The notes beneath the pieces are model-generated. The model ran no database searches, had not been told where the DNA came from, and was given only the letters and a program-made list of their open reading frames with translations. Positions 9,670 through 18,643 of a DNA stretch of 64,000 nt are shown piece after piece. The stretch spans positions 38,107 to 102,106 of the forward strand of contig DATGHC010000051.1 of the NCBI GenBank assembly GCA_035308165.1, given 5' to 3'. Position numbers and translations under genes: made by a program. Within the stretch, counting starts at the first letter, position 1. Each line of letters begins with the position of its first letter. This DNA is from DASTCZ01 sp035308165 (lineage in GTDB: Bacteria > Acidobacteriota > Terriglobia > Acidiferrales > UBA7541).

Positions 9670-10971
9670 ATGACAAAACTACGACTTTTGACGCACTTCT
9701 CCTTCGTCCTCCTGTCCTGTGCGATTTTGCCCGCCGCGTCGTCTCAGTCCCGGCCTGCTGCGGCCGGTCACCCGATCGTGCTTCACGCCGCGCGATTGCT
9801 GGATATTGAATCCGGAAAAATTGTCATGCCAGGCGAGATTCTCATACAGGGAGACAAGATTTCCGAAGCGGGCGCGTCTGTTTCCCGTCCAGCGGGCGCG
9901 GAAATCATAGATCTGGGCGACACGACTTTGATGCCCGGCTTGATTGATGTCCACGTGCATCTGTTCCTGCATCCCGGAGCGGAGGATTTGCAGACGGTGC
10001 AGGAATCTGTACCGCATCGCACCATTCTTGCGTGCCTCGCCGCTCGAGATGACCTGATGGCCGGATTTACCGCCGAACGTGATATGGGCACTGAGGGCGC
10101 AGGTTCGGCCGACACTGCAGTACGCAACGCCATCAATCAAGGGCTGATTCCAGGGCCGCGACTGCGCATCAGCGGGAACGCGATCAGTATCCTCGGTGGC
10201 CATGAAGATGCCATCAACTACAATCCTGAGCAGCATGTGATGGGGAACGCAACCTACGCCAACAGTGCCGCGGAATTGGTGACCGTGATTCGCCAAGAGT
10301 TGAAGGAAGGCGCCGACTTCATCAAGATCTACGAAACTGGGCGCGATTCCTTCCGCGACGGCCAATTCACTGCAACGTATCAATACACGAAGGCGGAATT
10401 GGACGCAGCGGTTGCCGAGGCCGCGCGCAACGGCAAGCGCGTTGCCGTTCATGCTACAGGAGAACCTGGCACTCTTTATGCCGCGCAAGCGGGGGTTGAA
10501 TCCGTCGACCACGCCGATCAGCTCAGCGACGAAACCATGCGCATCATGCGCGAGAAACAAATCCCAGCCGTGCCCACTTTTGCCATATCGGAATATTTTG
10601 CGGACCATGCCGGATCTCCTGCGGCGGGCGCGCGCCAACATGCGCAACTCGATTTTCATGCGCAGGAGTTTCGCAAGCAGCTCGCGGCTGGCGTTCCGAT
10701 GGCCGTCGGCTCCGATGTGGGCCCGTTTCCCCACGGAACACAGGCGCGCGAGTTGGTGCTGATGGTGAAATATGGCATGACGCCGCTCGCTGCTCTGCAG
10801 GCCGACATACTCAACGGCGCGAAATTGCTTGATTGGCAAGGTCAAATTGGCTCGCTTAAGCCGGGTTACTTCGCGGATGTGGTTGCTGTTCCCGGCGATC
10901 CGCTGCAAGACATCAGCGTGGTCACCAAGGTAACCTTCGTCATGAAGGGTGGCGTGGTTTACCGCAAGTGA
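9670..10971 (+). CDS. Secreted metal-dependent amidohydrolase (imidazolonepropionase/prolidase-like)
   Basis: 433 residues with a signal peptide (LLTHFSFVLLSCAILPAASS). It has the amidohydrolase barrel with metal ligands His95 and His97 in DVHVHLF, a lysine in FIKIYETG suitable for carboxylation, histidines in AVHATGEPG and SVDHADQL, and the catalytic Asp in AVGSDVGPF. These proteins hydrolyse cyclic amides or Xaa-Pro-type dipeptides; the substrate here is not predictable. The gene is followed after 63 bp by an S9 peptidase in the same direction, so the pair could work together on peptides outside the cytoplasm. A TAGTAT hexamer stands 13 bp before the ATG and there is no clear ribosome site. 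Confidence 0.85.
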   Translation: MTKLRLLTHFSFVLLSCAILPAASSQSRPAAAGHPIVLHAARLLDIESGKIVMPGEILIQGDKISEAGASVSRPAGAEIIDLGDTTLMPGLIDVHVHLFLHPGAEDLQTVQESVPHRTILACLAARDDLMAGFTAERDMGTEGAGSADTAVRNAINQGLIPGPRLRISGNAISILGGHEDAINYNPEQHVMGNATYANSAAELVTVIRQELKEGADFIKIYETGRDSFRDGQFTATYQYTKAELDAAVAEAARNGKRVAVHATGEPGTLYAAQAGVESVDHADQLSDETMRIMREKQIPAVPTFAISEYFADHAGSPAAGARQHAQLDFHAQEFRKQLAAGVPMAVGSDVGPFPHGTQARELVLMVKYGMTPLAALQADILNGAKLLDWQGQIGSLKPGYFADVVAVPGDPLQDISVVTKVTFVMKGGVVYRK

Positions 10972-11034
10972 CCGGAAGAAGAGTGTTTCATTCCGCAACG
11001 ATTCACAATGGACGAGCGTTAAGGAAGGGATGCC

Positions 11035-13875
11035 ATGAGAAAGACATTAGCCACAATCATTTTGATTCTCAGCTTTACTCTCGCTACCCAGGCGCAAACG
11101 AAAGCACCCGTTACTCCGCCTGATTACGGCAAGTGGGAATCACTCGGTCCGGGAGGCTCATACGGCGGACTATCGCCCGACGGCAAATGGCTGGCCTACG
11201 GCATTAATCGCTCGAATTCCAACAATGAACTGCGCGTAACAAATATCGCGGATGGCACAACAAAGGTGACTGCGTTCGGCACACAGCCATCCTTCTCTTC
11301 AGACTCGCACTGGGTCGCTTACTCCATCGGATATTCCGAAACGCAGCAAGACAAAATGAGGAAAGACAAGAAGCCCATTCAAAACAAATTGGGCTTGCTG
11401 AACCTTTCCACCGGGGAACAGATCGCGATTGACGGCATCGAGTCCTTCTCTTTCAGCCCTACTGGCTCGTACCTCGCTATGCGCCGGTATCCTCCCGAAA
11501 GGAAGGACGCGCCTGATCCCGCCGCATCCGGAGAGGCGGACGACGCTCCGCAAGGTGCAACACTGATCCTCCGTCAACTTTCCACTGGACACGACACGAC
11601 ATTCGGCAACGTTTCCGAATTCGCGTGGCAAGATCTCCCGCGCACAGGAACGCTGCTTGCAATGGCCACCTATGCGGATGACAAAGCCGGCAATGGAATT
11701 CAGATATTCAACACGGAGACAGGCGCGCTCAGCGTTCTCGATTCTTCATCGTCCACATACAGCGGCCTGGCCTGGCGCAAGAACAGCGCAGACCTCGCCG
11801 TGCTCCGGTCCAAGTCCGATGATCGCCACGAAAACCCAATCTATTCCGCACTAGCCTGGTCGCATCTCTCAGATACCTCTCCGGCAAAGCACGAGTACAA
11901 CCCAACCGCAGACGCGAAATTTCCGGCGGGATTGCGCACCGTTCCATTCCGCAAACCAACCTGGTCGGAGGATGGTGACACTGTCTTCGTGGGTGTAGCC
12001 AAATGGCTCGAGAAGCCGCCCGCAGCAAAAAAGCCCGCGACAACCTCTGACGCAGCCACTTCCTCTAGCCAGACCTCTTTAGCCGCTGAAGCCGACGATC
12101 CCCCAACGGTTGACATCTGGAATTACCGTGATGTCCAGGTGATTCCTTTTCAAAAGTTCCGCGCCAAGTCTGACCGGCAAAAAAATATGCTCGCGGCCTG
12201 GCATGTGAACACAAGCCAATTCACACAGCTTGGACGCAGCCTCACGGAGACGGTGATGCCTCTCAAGCATCAGCAATTGGCGTTCGCGGAAAACTGGGAT
12301 TCTTATGCAATGGACCAGAGCATAGGACGTCACGAGGCCGACCTTTACGTCGTCGATCTCTCCTCAGGCAATCGAACGAAGGCAAAGGAACACATACTTG
12401 AGAATGGATACGTGTCTGCCAGTCCAGGCGGCCGATACCTGCTTTTTTTTCAGGACGATAATTTTTGGACCGTTGACGTGGCCACGCGCGCGGTCGTCAA
12501 CATTACCAAAAACGTCAAAGCAAATTTCCTGGATACCGAATCAGACGAAACCGTCGCACAAAAGCCGCCGTTTGGTGTAGCCGGATGGACGAAGAATGAT
12601 GCCGCGGTAATTCTCTACGACAGGTTTGACATGTGGCAGGTTGCCTCCGACGGTTCGCATGCGACTCGCCTCACCGACGGCACCGCGGAGCAAGTCCGCC
12701 ATCGCTACGTTCGTTTGAATCCTGAAGATGAATTTATTGATACCGACAAACCCATTTACGTCAGCCTCTTCGGAATTTGGACCAAGAAATCGGGCTATGG
12801 CCGGATTCGTCCCGGCACCACCGGCGTTGAACATCTGATCTGGCTCGACAAGGCCGTCGAGCGCCTGGCTAAGGCAAAAGATGCGGATGTTTACGAATAC
12901 ACAGAGCAGACGTTTACGGAATCCCCGAACGCATTTGTGGGCGGCTCAGACCTGAAGAACATGAAGCAAGTCACGAACACGAATTCATTTCAATCCGACT
13001 ACGCCTGGGGCCACGAGGAATTGGTCGAATACAAAAACGGTCACGGCGAGCGTCTGCAGGGCGCACTCTATTATCCGGCCGGCTATGAGCCCGGCAAGAA
13101 ATATCCCATGATCGTTTACATGTATGAAAAATTATCCGACGGCCTGCATCATTACAGCGCGCCGTCTGAGCGCAATTATTACAACGTCACCGCCTTTACC
13201 AGTCATGGTTATTTCCTGTTGGAGCCGGACATTGTGTTCCAGCCCCGTGATCCCGGCGTGTCGGTGGTGGATTGCGTAACCTCCGCCGTGAAAAAGGTAC
13301 TTACCATGGGTGCGGTGGACCCGAAGAAAGTCGGCGTGATAGGTCATTCCTGGGGCGGATTCGACGCCGCTTATCTCGCGACTCACACCAACGATTTCTT
13401 TGCCGCTGCCGTAGCAGGCGCGCCCATCACGGATCTGGTGAGTAATTACGGAAACCATCACTGGAGCATCGGCATCGCAGAAACCGACCACATTGAAACC
13501 GGCCAGCAGCGTATGCAAGTGCCGCTCTACGAAGACCTTCAGGCTTACATCCGCAACTCCGCCGTCTTCAACGTACAAAACATGAATACGCCGCTGATGA
13601 TCGAAGTCGGCGACAGCGACGGCACCGTTTTCTTCCATCAAGGCGTGGAGCTTTACAATATCGCGCGCCGAGCAAATAAAAATGTTGTCTTGTTGCTTTA
13701 TGGCGGCGAAGATCACGGCCTGCGCAAGAAATCCGACCAGATTGATTACGAGCGCCGCATCTTCACTTGGTTCGGCCATTACCTAAAAGATGAGTCGGCG
13801 CCCGCTTGGATCACCGATGGCGAAAGTTATTTGGACCAGCAGCGCGACTTGAAGCGGACTCAAGCTCAAAAATAA
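11035..13875 (+). CDS. Secreted S9 family prolyl oligopeptidase-type serine peptidase
   Basis: 946 residues with a signal peptide (TLATIILILSFTLATQA) and an AAGGAAGGG ribosome site. A long N-terminal beta-propeller region (about residues 40-640, with SPDGKWLAYG and SPGGRYLLFF blade-like strands) precedes an alpha/beta hydrolase domain. The triad is readable: Ser772 in GHSWGGF, Asp862 in GDSDGTV and His894 in GEDHGL. It should cut short peptides, often after proline, outside the cytoplasm. A Pro/Ala/Ser/Thr-rich insertion at about residues 322-360 is probably a disordered loop between blades. It is larger than classical prolyl oligopeptidases (about 700 residues). It probably shares an operon with the amidohydrolase upstream. 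Confidence 0.9.
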   Translation: MRKTLATIILILSFTLATQAQTKAPVTPPDYGKWESLGPGGSYGGLSPDGKWLAYGINRSNSNNELRVTNIADGTTKVTAFGTQPSFSSDSHWVAYSIGYSETQQDKMRKDKKPIQNKLGLLNLSTGEQIAIDGIESFSFSPTGSYLAMRRYPPERKDAPDPAASGEADDAPQGATLILRQLSTGHDTTFGNVSEFAWQDLPRTGTLLAMATYADDKAGNGIQIFNTETGALSVLDSSSSTYSGLAWRKNSADLAVLRSKSDDRHENPIYSALAWSHLSDTSPAKHEYNPTADAKFPAGLRTVPFRKPTWSEDGDTVFVGVAKWLEKPPAAKKPATTSDAATSSSQTSLAAEADDPPTVDIWNYRDVQVIPFQKFRAKSDRQKNMLAAWHVNTSQFTQLGRSLTETVMPLKHQQLAFAENWDSYAMDQSIGRHEADLYVVDLSSGNRTKAKEHILENGYVSASPGGRYLLFFQDDNFWTVDVATRAVVNITKNVKANFLDTESDETVAQKPPFGVAGWTKNDAAVILYDRFDMWQVASDGSHATRLTDGTAEQVRHRYVRLNPEDEFIDTDKPIYVSLFGIWTKKSGYGRIRPGTTGVEHLIWLDKAVERLAKAKDADVYEYTEQTFTESPNAFVGGSDLKNMKQVTNTNSFQSDYAWGHEELVEYKNGHGERLQGALYYPAGYEPGKKYPMIVYMYEKLSDGLHHYSAPSERNYYNVTAFTSHGYFLLEPDIVFQPRDPGVSVVDCVTSAVKKVLTMGAVDPKKVGVIGHSWGGFDAAYLATHTNDFFAAAVAGAPITDLVSNYGNHHWSIGIAETDHIETGQQRMQVPLYEDLQAYIRNSAVFNVQNMNTPLMIEVGDSDGTVFFHQGVELYNIARRANKNVVLLLYGGEDHGLRKKSDQIDYERRIFTWFGHYLKDESAPAWITDGESYLDQQRDLKRTQAQK

Positions 13876-13895
13876 ATTTGGATAGGATTGTTTAG

Positions 13896-13968
13896 TGGGC
13901 CCGCCAGGATTTGAACCTGGGACCGACGGATTATGAGTCCGCTGCTCTAACCGCTGAGCTACAGGCCC
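13896..13968 (-). tRNA. tRNA with anticodon CAT, probably tRNA-Ile2
   Basis: A complete cloverleaf on the minus strand: 7-bp acceptor stem (GGGCCTG with CGGGCCC, one G-U), D arm AGCTCAGCGGTTAGAGC, anticodon stem GCGGA/TCCGT around loop CTCATAA, and T arm CCAGGTTCAAATCCTGG. The anticodon is CAT. The D-arm and anticodon-loop sequences closely resemble the E. coli minor isoleucine tRNA (ileX type), whose C34 is changed to lysidine by TilS to read AUA, rather than either methionine tRNA. CCA is not encoded. It lies convergent to the S9 peptidase gene. Confidence 0.88.
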
Positions 13969-13984
13969 GCCACATTTACACCAT

Positions 13985-14012
13985 ACTATAAGCTAACGGC
14001 CCTCCGGGCAAA
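13985..14012 (-). promoter_or_regulatory. Possible promoter of the tRNA gene
   Basis: On the minus strand, TATAGT (13985-13990) lies 16 bp after a weak -35-like TTTGCC (14007-14012). The implied start is about ten bases before the mature tRNA 5' end, which is a usual distance. Position supports it; the -35 match is poor. Confidence 0.4.
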
Positions 14013-14152
14013 GGCCAGCCCGACCAGAGAACTGGTTTTTCCACATCGAAAACCAATAGGCGGGCCAATCGACTTCATTAAATTAGAGCAGGTTTCCAAA
14101 TGCAGGGTTCATTCCGCATAGAGGCGGACTTCGGCATCACTCCAAGGAATCA

Positions 14153-14189
14153 AATGAGAGGCTCGCCCGAAACGAGCGAACCTCTCATT
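14153..14189 (-). terminator. Hairpin after the OmpA-like gene
   Basis: Perfect 9-bp arms AATGAGAGG (14153-14161) and CCTCTCATT (14181-14189), with an inner CTCG/CGAG stem. It begins nine bases after the stop of the OmpA-like gene. The T-run after it is weak (TTTGATT), so termination is inferred from position and stem quality. Confidence 0.55.
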
Positions 14190-14197
14190 CCGTGAAG

Positions 14198-15940
14198 CTA
14201 TTGGCGTGGTAGCGGCAGCGGCGATCCGGCCGCCGGTTGAATTTTTATGGAGACGATCTTCGTGCCGATCACTTCGCCTGAGACCACCAGCTCAACGCGG
14301 CGGTTTTGCTGACGGCCGTCCGCCGTATCGTTGGAGGCGATGGGCCGCGTTTTGCCGAATCCGGCCGAAGTGGTGGAGGCCGCGGGAACGCCCTGCGCCG
14401 TCAAATAGGTCCGGACGCCTTCCGCTCGTTTGACGGAGAGATCCTGATTGTACTCTTCCGTTCCCACGCTATCCGTGTTGCCTTCCACAGCCAGATTGAG
14501 CGCGGGGTAGGCCAGCAGAATCCCGGAAATCTTGGCCAGTTTCTCGCGAGCCAGCGGACGAAGCGTATATTTGCCGCTGTCAAACAATACATCGGACATA
14601 TTCACCACGAGACCGCGAGCTGTGTCGCGAGTTTCAAGGATTAGGTTGAATTGTTGAAGCAGGCGCGCGCGAAGTTCTTCGCGTTCGTGAATGGCTTGCT
14701 GGGCCTGCTGATCGGAAGCTGCCGCTGCCACGCGATTTCGATCCGCGTCTGCTTCGGCGTTGGCCTGGGCGTCCTTGGCTACGCGAGTGGCATCCTGTGC
14801 TTCCTTACTCTTGCGGTCCGCTTCGTCTCGATCGCGAATCGCCTGTTGTGACTGTAGATCGGATGCGGCTGCAGCGGCTCTGTTGCGATCCGCATCAGCC
14901 TGGGCATTGGCCTGGCTATCCTTGGCTTGAACCGCGGCGGCCTGCGCTTCCCGATTCTTCCGCTCGGCTTCTTCCCGCTGGCGAATGGCATCGGCCGTCA
15001 TGGCCTCCGCGTTGGCACGGCCTTGCGAATCAAGCGCGGATTGCGCCTTGGCGTCCGCTTCACCGCGTGCTGATGCGTTGCGTTCACGATCGGCGCGCAA
15101 TGAATCGATTCGCTTCATCGCGATTTCACGTGCGTCTTCCGCCGTCTGCACAGTTTCCCGTGAGATGGAAATAAGCGTCTTCTCATTCTCGTGCCTGCTG
15201 GAAGCTTGCGCGTCTGCTTCCTTCATCTGTTGTACAGCCTTCTCATAGCTGGGTGTCGCATAGCTCTCGGCTCCCGCCGATTTCGCGATGCGCACAGCGT
15301 TGCGTGCTTCATAGAATTCGAGCGGCAACTTGGCGCTCAACACGACGGGGTCAAACGTATAGCCGGTGGGAATGTAGCCGCCGCGGTCAATCAATTCGTA
15401 CTTGGCGTCAACCACTTCCTCAGAGCCGGCCGTATCCGGACGAATCACGTTTTCCATCACCACCAGATTGCTGGGGCGGCGCACGGCGTAATAAGGTTCC
15501 GCGGTGACAATCATTGCGAAAGCTTGCAGATCCGTGGTGACCTCAAGCTTGCTGCGATGGTTCCCGCCCACCAGCACTTCGCCCAGATTCGCTGGCCGGC
15601 CCTCGGGAGAAATTGCCCACATGACGAAGGTAAGATATTCGTTGCCGAAAGCCGTGGGCCTGTCGAGATCTGAAAATTCCACTTCGATGGTCATGGTCCC
15701 GCGCTTGCTGTTGACGCTGGCTTGACCCCTTGCGCTGGGCATCAAATCCGTGCCCTGAAAGTCTATCTTGGTCGCGCCGCTGTGATGTTTGTAACTCACC
15801 GCTCGCGCTGTGCGGTTGACGACGGTGATGCGGTAGGTAGGAATGTGATCGGTATCTTGCGGGGGCGCCTTTGCCTGTACGTATACTGAGGCGGCGAGGG
15901 TAAATGCAAATGCCAACGCGAATTTTGAAATATTGTGCAT
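14198..15940 (-). CDS. OmpA-family outer-membrane/peptidoglycan-associated protein
   Basis: 580 residues from the ATG at 15940 (MHNISKFALAFAFTLAASVY, a signal peptide) with an AAAGGAG site six bases upstream; the open frame reaches 15979 but this ATG is clearly better. The N-terminal 250 residues are beta-rich without a recognised domain. Then comes a long Ala/Lys/Glu/Arg-rich coiled coil (about residues 250-430) with two tandem 49-residue units, then a C-terminal OmpA domain with NTDSVGTEEYN and LSVKRAEGVRTYL, the peptidoglycan-binding motifs. It should anchor something in the envelope to peptidoglycan, with the coiled coil acting as a spacer. The partner is unknown. It has its own hairpin downstream and appears monocistronic. 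Confidence 0.85.
   Translation of the reverse strand: MHNISKFALAFAFTLAASVYVQAKAPPQDTDHIPTYRITVVNRTARAVSYKHHSGATKIDFQGTDLMPSARGQASVNSKRGTMTIEVEFSDLDRPTAFGNEYLTFVMWAISPEGRPANLGEVLVGGNHRSKLEVTTDLQAFAMIVTAEPYYAVRRPSNLVVMENVIRPDTAGSEEVVDAKYELIDRGGYIPTGYTFDPVVLSAKLPLEFYEARNAVRIAKSAGAESYATPSYEKAVQQMKEADAQASSRHENEKTLISISRETVQTAEDAREIAMKRIDSLRADRERNASARGEADAKAQSALDSQGRANAEAMTADAIRQREEAERKNREAQAAAVQAKDSQANAQADADRNRAAAAASDLQSQQAIRDRDEADRKSKEAQDATRVAKDAQANAEADADRNRVAAAASDQQAQQAIHEREELRARLLQQFNLILETRDTARGLVVNMSDVLFDSGKYTLRPLAREKLAKISGILLAYPALNLAVEGNTDSVGTEEYNQDLSVKRAEGVRTYLTAQGVPAASTTSAGFGKTRPIASNDTADGRQQNRRVELVVSGEVIGTKIVSIKIQPAAGSPLPLPRQ
14685..14978 (-). repeat. Two tandem 147-bp coding repeats in the OmpA-like gene
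   Basis: Two adjacent 49-codon units encode near-identical coiled-coil segments, each with an R-x-EA-x-RK opening and a QANA-x-ADADRNR core. Degenerate copies extend upstream. Such repeats can expand or contract by recombination. Confidence 0.75.
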
Positions 15941-16161
15941 GAAGCTCCTTTGCGGATTTCCGCGGGTCAGAGTGTGCACCTATCTCAGCACGATTACTGT
16001 TCGTTAGAGGACATGCCCCAAAGGAGGACAACCGATGGAAAGCGCTCACGGATTGAGGGGAAACGTCTCTTATTTGAGGTTGGTGTGAAATTCAGGATGG
16101 TTTTGCAAGGCTGATTCACTGGGGTTAGGCAGGAGATGAGTCGTTCGAGTCTTCAAAGCCC

Positions 16162-17340
16162 CTAAACGACTTCCTCCGCACCACTCGCGGACTCGCAATA
16201 ATAGATCTCCGGGGAGCGGCCAATGGCTGCCTCATAACCGGCTTTCATATGCTCTCCAAACTCCTTTGTCTTCGAGGCGTTGACGAGATTAATCGTGCAT
16301 CCGCCGAACCCGCCACCGGTCATCCGTGCCCCAAGACATCCATCGAATTTCCAGGCCAACTCCGCCATCACGTCCAGCTCCCGGCAACTTACTTCGTAGT
16401 CGTCACGCAAACTCTCGTGCGACTGCTTCATCAGCCGGCTCAACTCAGAAAGGTTGCCGGTTTCGAGTGCCACACGCGCCTCCAACACCCTGGCATTCTC
16501 TGTTGTGACATGCTTTGCGCGCCGGAATAGCATCCCGGGGAGCAGTTTCCGATTTCGGTCCACTTGTGTCGGGGTCACGTCGCGCAGCGCGCGCACTCCA
16601 GGGATAACGCTGGCCAGCAGTTTCACTGCCGACTCGCACTCTCTTCGTCGCGCGTTGTATTCCCCTGCGGCAATTTCGTGCTTCACCATCGTGTTGCAGA
16701 GCACCAGCTTTAGGCCAGGCGGGAGCGCCACCAAAGCGTATTCCAGCGACCGGCAATCGAGAAACACGGCGTGTCCAGCGCGTCCGAAGCAGGCCACAAA
16801 TTGGTCCATAATTCCGCAGCGCGCGCCGACAAACTCGTTTTCCGCGCGCTGGCACAATCGCGCCAGATCCAGTCGGGGAATTTCACGACCACCCAATGAA
16901 TCCATGGCCATTGCCGCGGCAACCTCGAGCGAAGCCGACGAACTGACTCCCGCGCCCATCGGTACGTTGGAGCGAATCAGCAGGTCCGCGGCGCCAATCC
17001 CGTAACCCGATTTCTCAAGCATGAGCGACACGCCACGGACATAGTCGCTCCAGTGCCCGCGTGGCGAAGGCGAAGCGTCACGCAAATCAAATTCCAACGT
17101 CTCGGCAAATTCTTCGGAATGAATACGAAGAGCGGGTTTTCCAGGATACGCAATTTTCGCCGGTGCGATGGCTGCAGTCGTCTGGCGATCGATGGCCACA
17201 GGAAGGACGAAACCGTCGTTGTAATCGGTGTGCTCGCCGATCAGGTTGGTGCGACCGGGAGCGCGGAACACTCGCGGACGGGAGCCGAATCGCCGCTCAA
17301 ACGCAACATGAATATCCGCGAGCACTGGTGCGGCTATCAT
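16162..17340 (-). CDS. galK: Galactokinase
   Basis: 392 residues from the ATG at 17340 (MIAAPVLADIHVAFERRFG). It has the GHMP-kinase signature set: the galactose-binding motif GRTNLIGEHTDYNDGFVLP near residue 30, the ATP loop VPMGAGVSSSASLEVA and the C-terminal TGGGFGGCTI. It phosphorylates galactose at C1 in the cytoplasm, the first committed step of the Leloir pathway. It lies 73 bp after galT on the same strand, so galT-galK is an operon. The frame is open far upstream into galT, but the conserved protein begins at this ATG. The only ribosome-site-like bases (GAGG) sit directly against the ATG, so the start carries some doubt. Confidence 0.93.
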   Translation of the reverse strand: MIAAPVLADIHVAFERRFGSRPRVFRAPGRTNLIGEHTDYNDGFVLPVAIDRQTTAAIAPAKIAYPGKPALRIHSEEFAETLEFDLRDASPSPRGHWSDYVRGVSLMLEKSGYGIGAADLLIRSNVPMGAGVSSSASLEVAAAMAMDSLGGREIPRLDLARLCQRAENEFVGARCGIMDQFVACFGRAGHAVFLDCRSLEYALVALPPGLKLVLCNTMVKHEIAAGEYNARRRECESAVKLLASVIPGVRALRDVTPTQVDRNRKLLPGMLFRRAKHVTTENARVLEARVALETGNLSELSRLMKQSHESLRDDYEVSCRELDVMAELAWKFDGCLGARMTGGGFGGCTINLVNASKTKEFGEHMKAGYEAAIGRSPEIYYCESASGAEEVV

Positions 17341-17413
17341 CCTCGTTTCTTGGACGCCTTGCCCCGCCGCGCCATCGCGTACATCGAAATTCCAGAAGAA
17401 TAAAACGTCATCA

Positions 17414-18463
17414 TCACCTTCCCGCGCGATCCAAATAATGCTTCTCCGATACGCCGCGCAGCGTTTCGGCCGCCGCCTCCGCGGTGATATCTCTTTGCGG
17501 AGTCCCCAGCATTTCATAGCCCACCAGAAACTTTCGCACAGTTGCCGACCGCAAAAGCGGCGGGTAAAAATGTGCATGAAAATGTGACTCAGGGTGGTCG
17601 AACCCGTCCGTCGGTTTGCAGTGGAAGCCCATCGAATATGCGAACGGCGCTTCAAACAGGTTGTCGTAGCGCGTGGTCAGCCGGATCAGGATTTCGGCAA
17701 GCGCGTCGCGCTCTTCGTTGGCCAACTCATTGAATCCACTGAAGTGCCGCTTGCTGATCACCAAAGTTTCAAATGGCCAGACCGCCCAGAAGGGAACTAC
17801 CGCGGTGAAAGAGTCATTCGAGCAGACCATTCGCGCGCCCTGTTGCGCCTCCAGCGCTGCGTAATCGCAAAGCAGGCAGCGCTCATGCCCCCGAAAATAT
17901 TCATTCGTTGCCGTCAACTCCAGGGCAGGTTCATTCGGCAAGTTCGCATTCGCCCAAATCTGGCAATGTGGATGCGGATTACTTGCTCCCATGAGCGCGC
18001 CACTGTTCTCGAACGGGAGCACATACTGAATCCACCGCAGTGCCCCAAGCTCGGCGTACTGCTCGGCCCAGGAATCCACCACTCCGCGCACCACATCTCG
18101 CGCCATTCGCGGCAACCGCAAATTGTGCTCGGGTGAAAAACACATCACGCGGCAGATTCCCGGCTCGCCATGCGCGACCAGCAATTCGTTTGCATACACG
18201 GGTTGGTCCGCGACGGTGGCCGTCAGAGCCGGAAAATCATTCTCGAAAACGAATGTCTTTGTGTATTTTGGATTTTGCTTCCCGTTTGCCCGTGTATTTC
18301 CGGGGCACATATAACATTCCGGGTCGTATTTGGGTAAATCGGTTGGCGCATGCGCTTCAATTCGTCCTTGCCACGGCCGCGCTGCACGATGGGGCGACAC
18401 CAGCACCCATTCTCTCTTCAAAGGATTGTAGCGGCGGTGAGAGTCCTGTGCGAGATTGAGCAT
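17414..18463 (-). CDS. galT: Galactose-1-phosphate uridylyltransferase
   Basis: 349 residues from the ATG at 18463 (MLNLAQDSHRRYNPLKREW). It carries the active-site motif NPHPHCQIW with the nucleophile at His166, the same number as in the E. coli enzyme. It also has the metal-binding cysteine pair CYMC and a second CLLC, and the C-terminal SHFHAHFYPP. It swaps galactose-1-phosphate for glucose-1-phosphate on UDP in the cytoplasm. First gene of a galT-galK unit and divergent from a secreted GH31 glycosidase, so the three genes may be controlled together from the 180-bp region between them. Confidence 0.93.
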   Translation of the reverse strand: MLNLAQDSHRRYNPLKREWVLVSPHRAARPWQGRIEAHAPTDLPKYDPECYMCPGNTRANGKQNPKYTKTFVFENDFPALTATVADQPVYANELLVAHGEPGICRVMCFSPEHNLRLPRMARDVVRGVVDSWAEQYAELGALRWIQYVLPFENSGALMGASNPHPHCQIWANANLPNEPALELTATNEYFRGHERCLLCDYAALEAQQGARMVCSNDSFTAVVPFWAVWPFETLVISKRHFSGFNELANEERDALAEILIRLTTRYDNLFEAPFAYSMGFHCKPTDGFDHPESHFHAHFYPPLLRSATVRKFLVGYEMLGTPQRDITAEAAAETLRGVSEKHYLDRAGR

Positions 18464-18643
18464 TTCAGCCGGCCCGCGCAATTGCACGTACGAATCACGA
18501 GAGTATACCGCCGCCCAGCCCTCTCGCCGGCAATTATTGCCTGTTAACGGGCGGCCTTGACGGGGGAGTCTTCCAAGTATGAATACTGAAATCCGCGAGC
18601 CAATAGTGTAGATTCTCACCGCGGACCCGGCGCGCCGCTCCAA

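Noticed and set aside
9679..10998. 439-codon minus-strand frame
   Set aside because: It is antisense to the amidohydrolase gene, whose catalytic motifs and signal peptide are clear; the antisense product has no recognisable features.
13896..13968. tRNA-Met
   Set aside because: The anticodon is CAT, but the D arm and anticodon arm look like E. coli ileX; the lysidine-modified tRNA-Ile2 is the better call, although sequence alone does not prove it.
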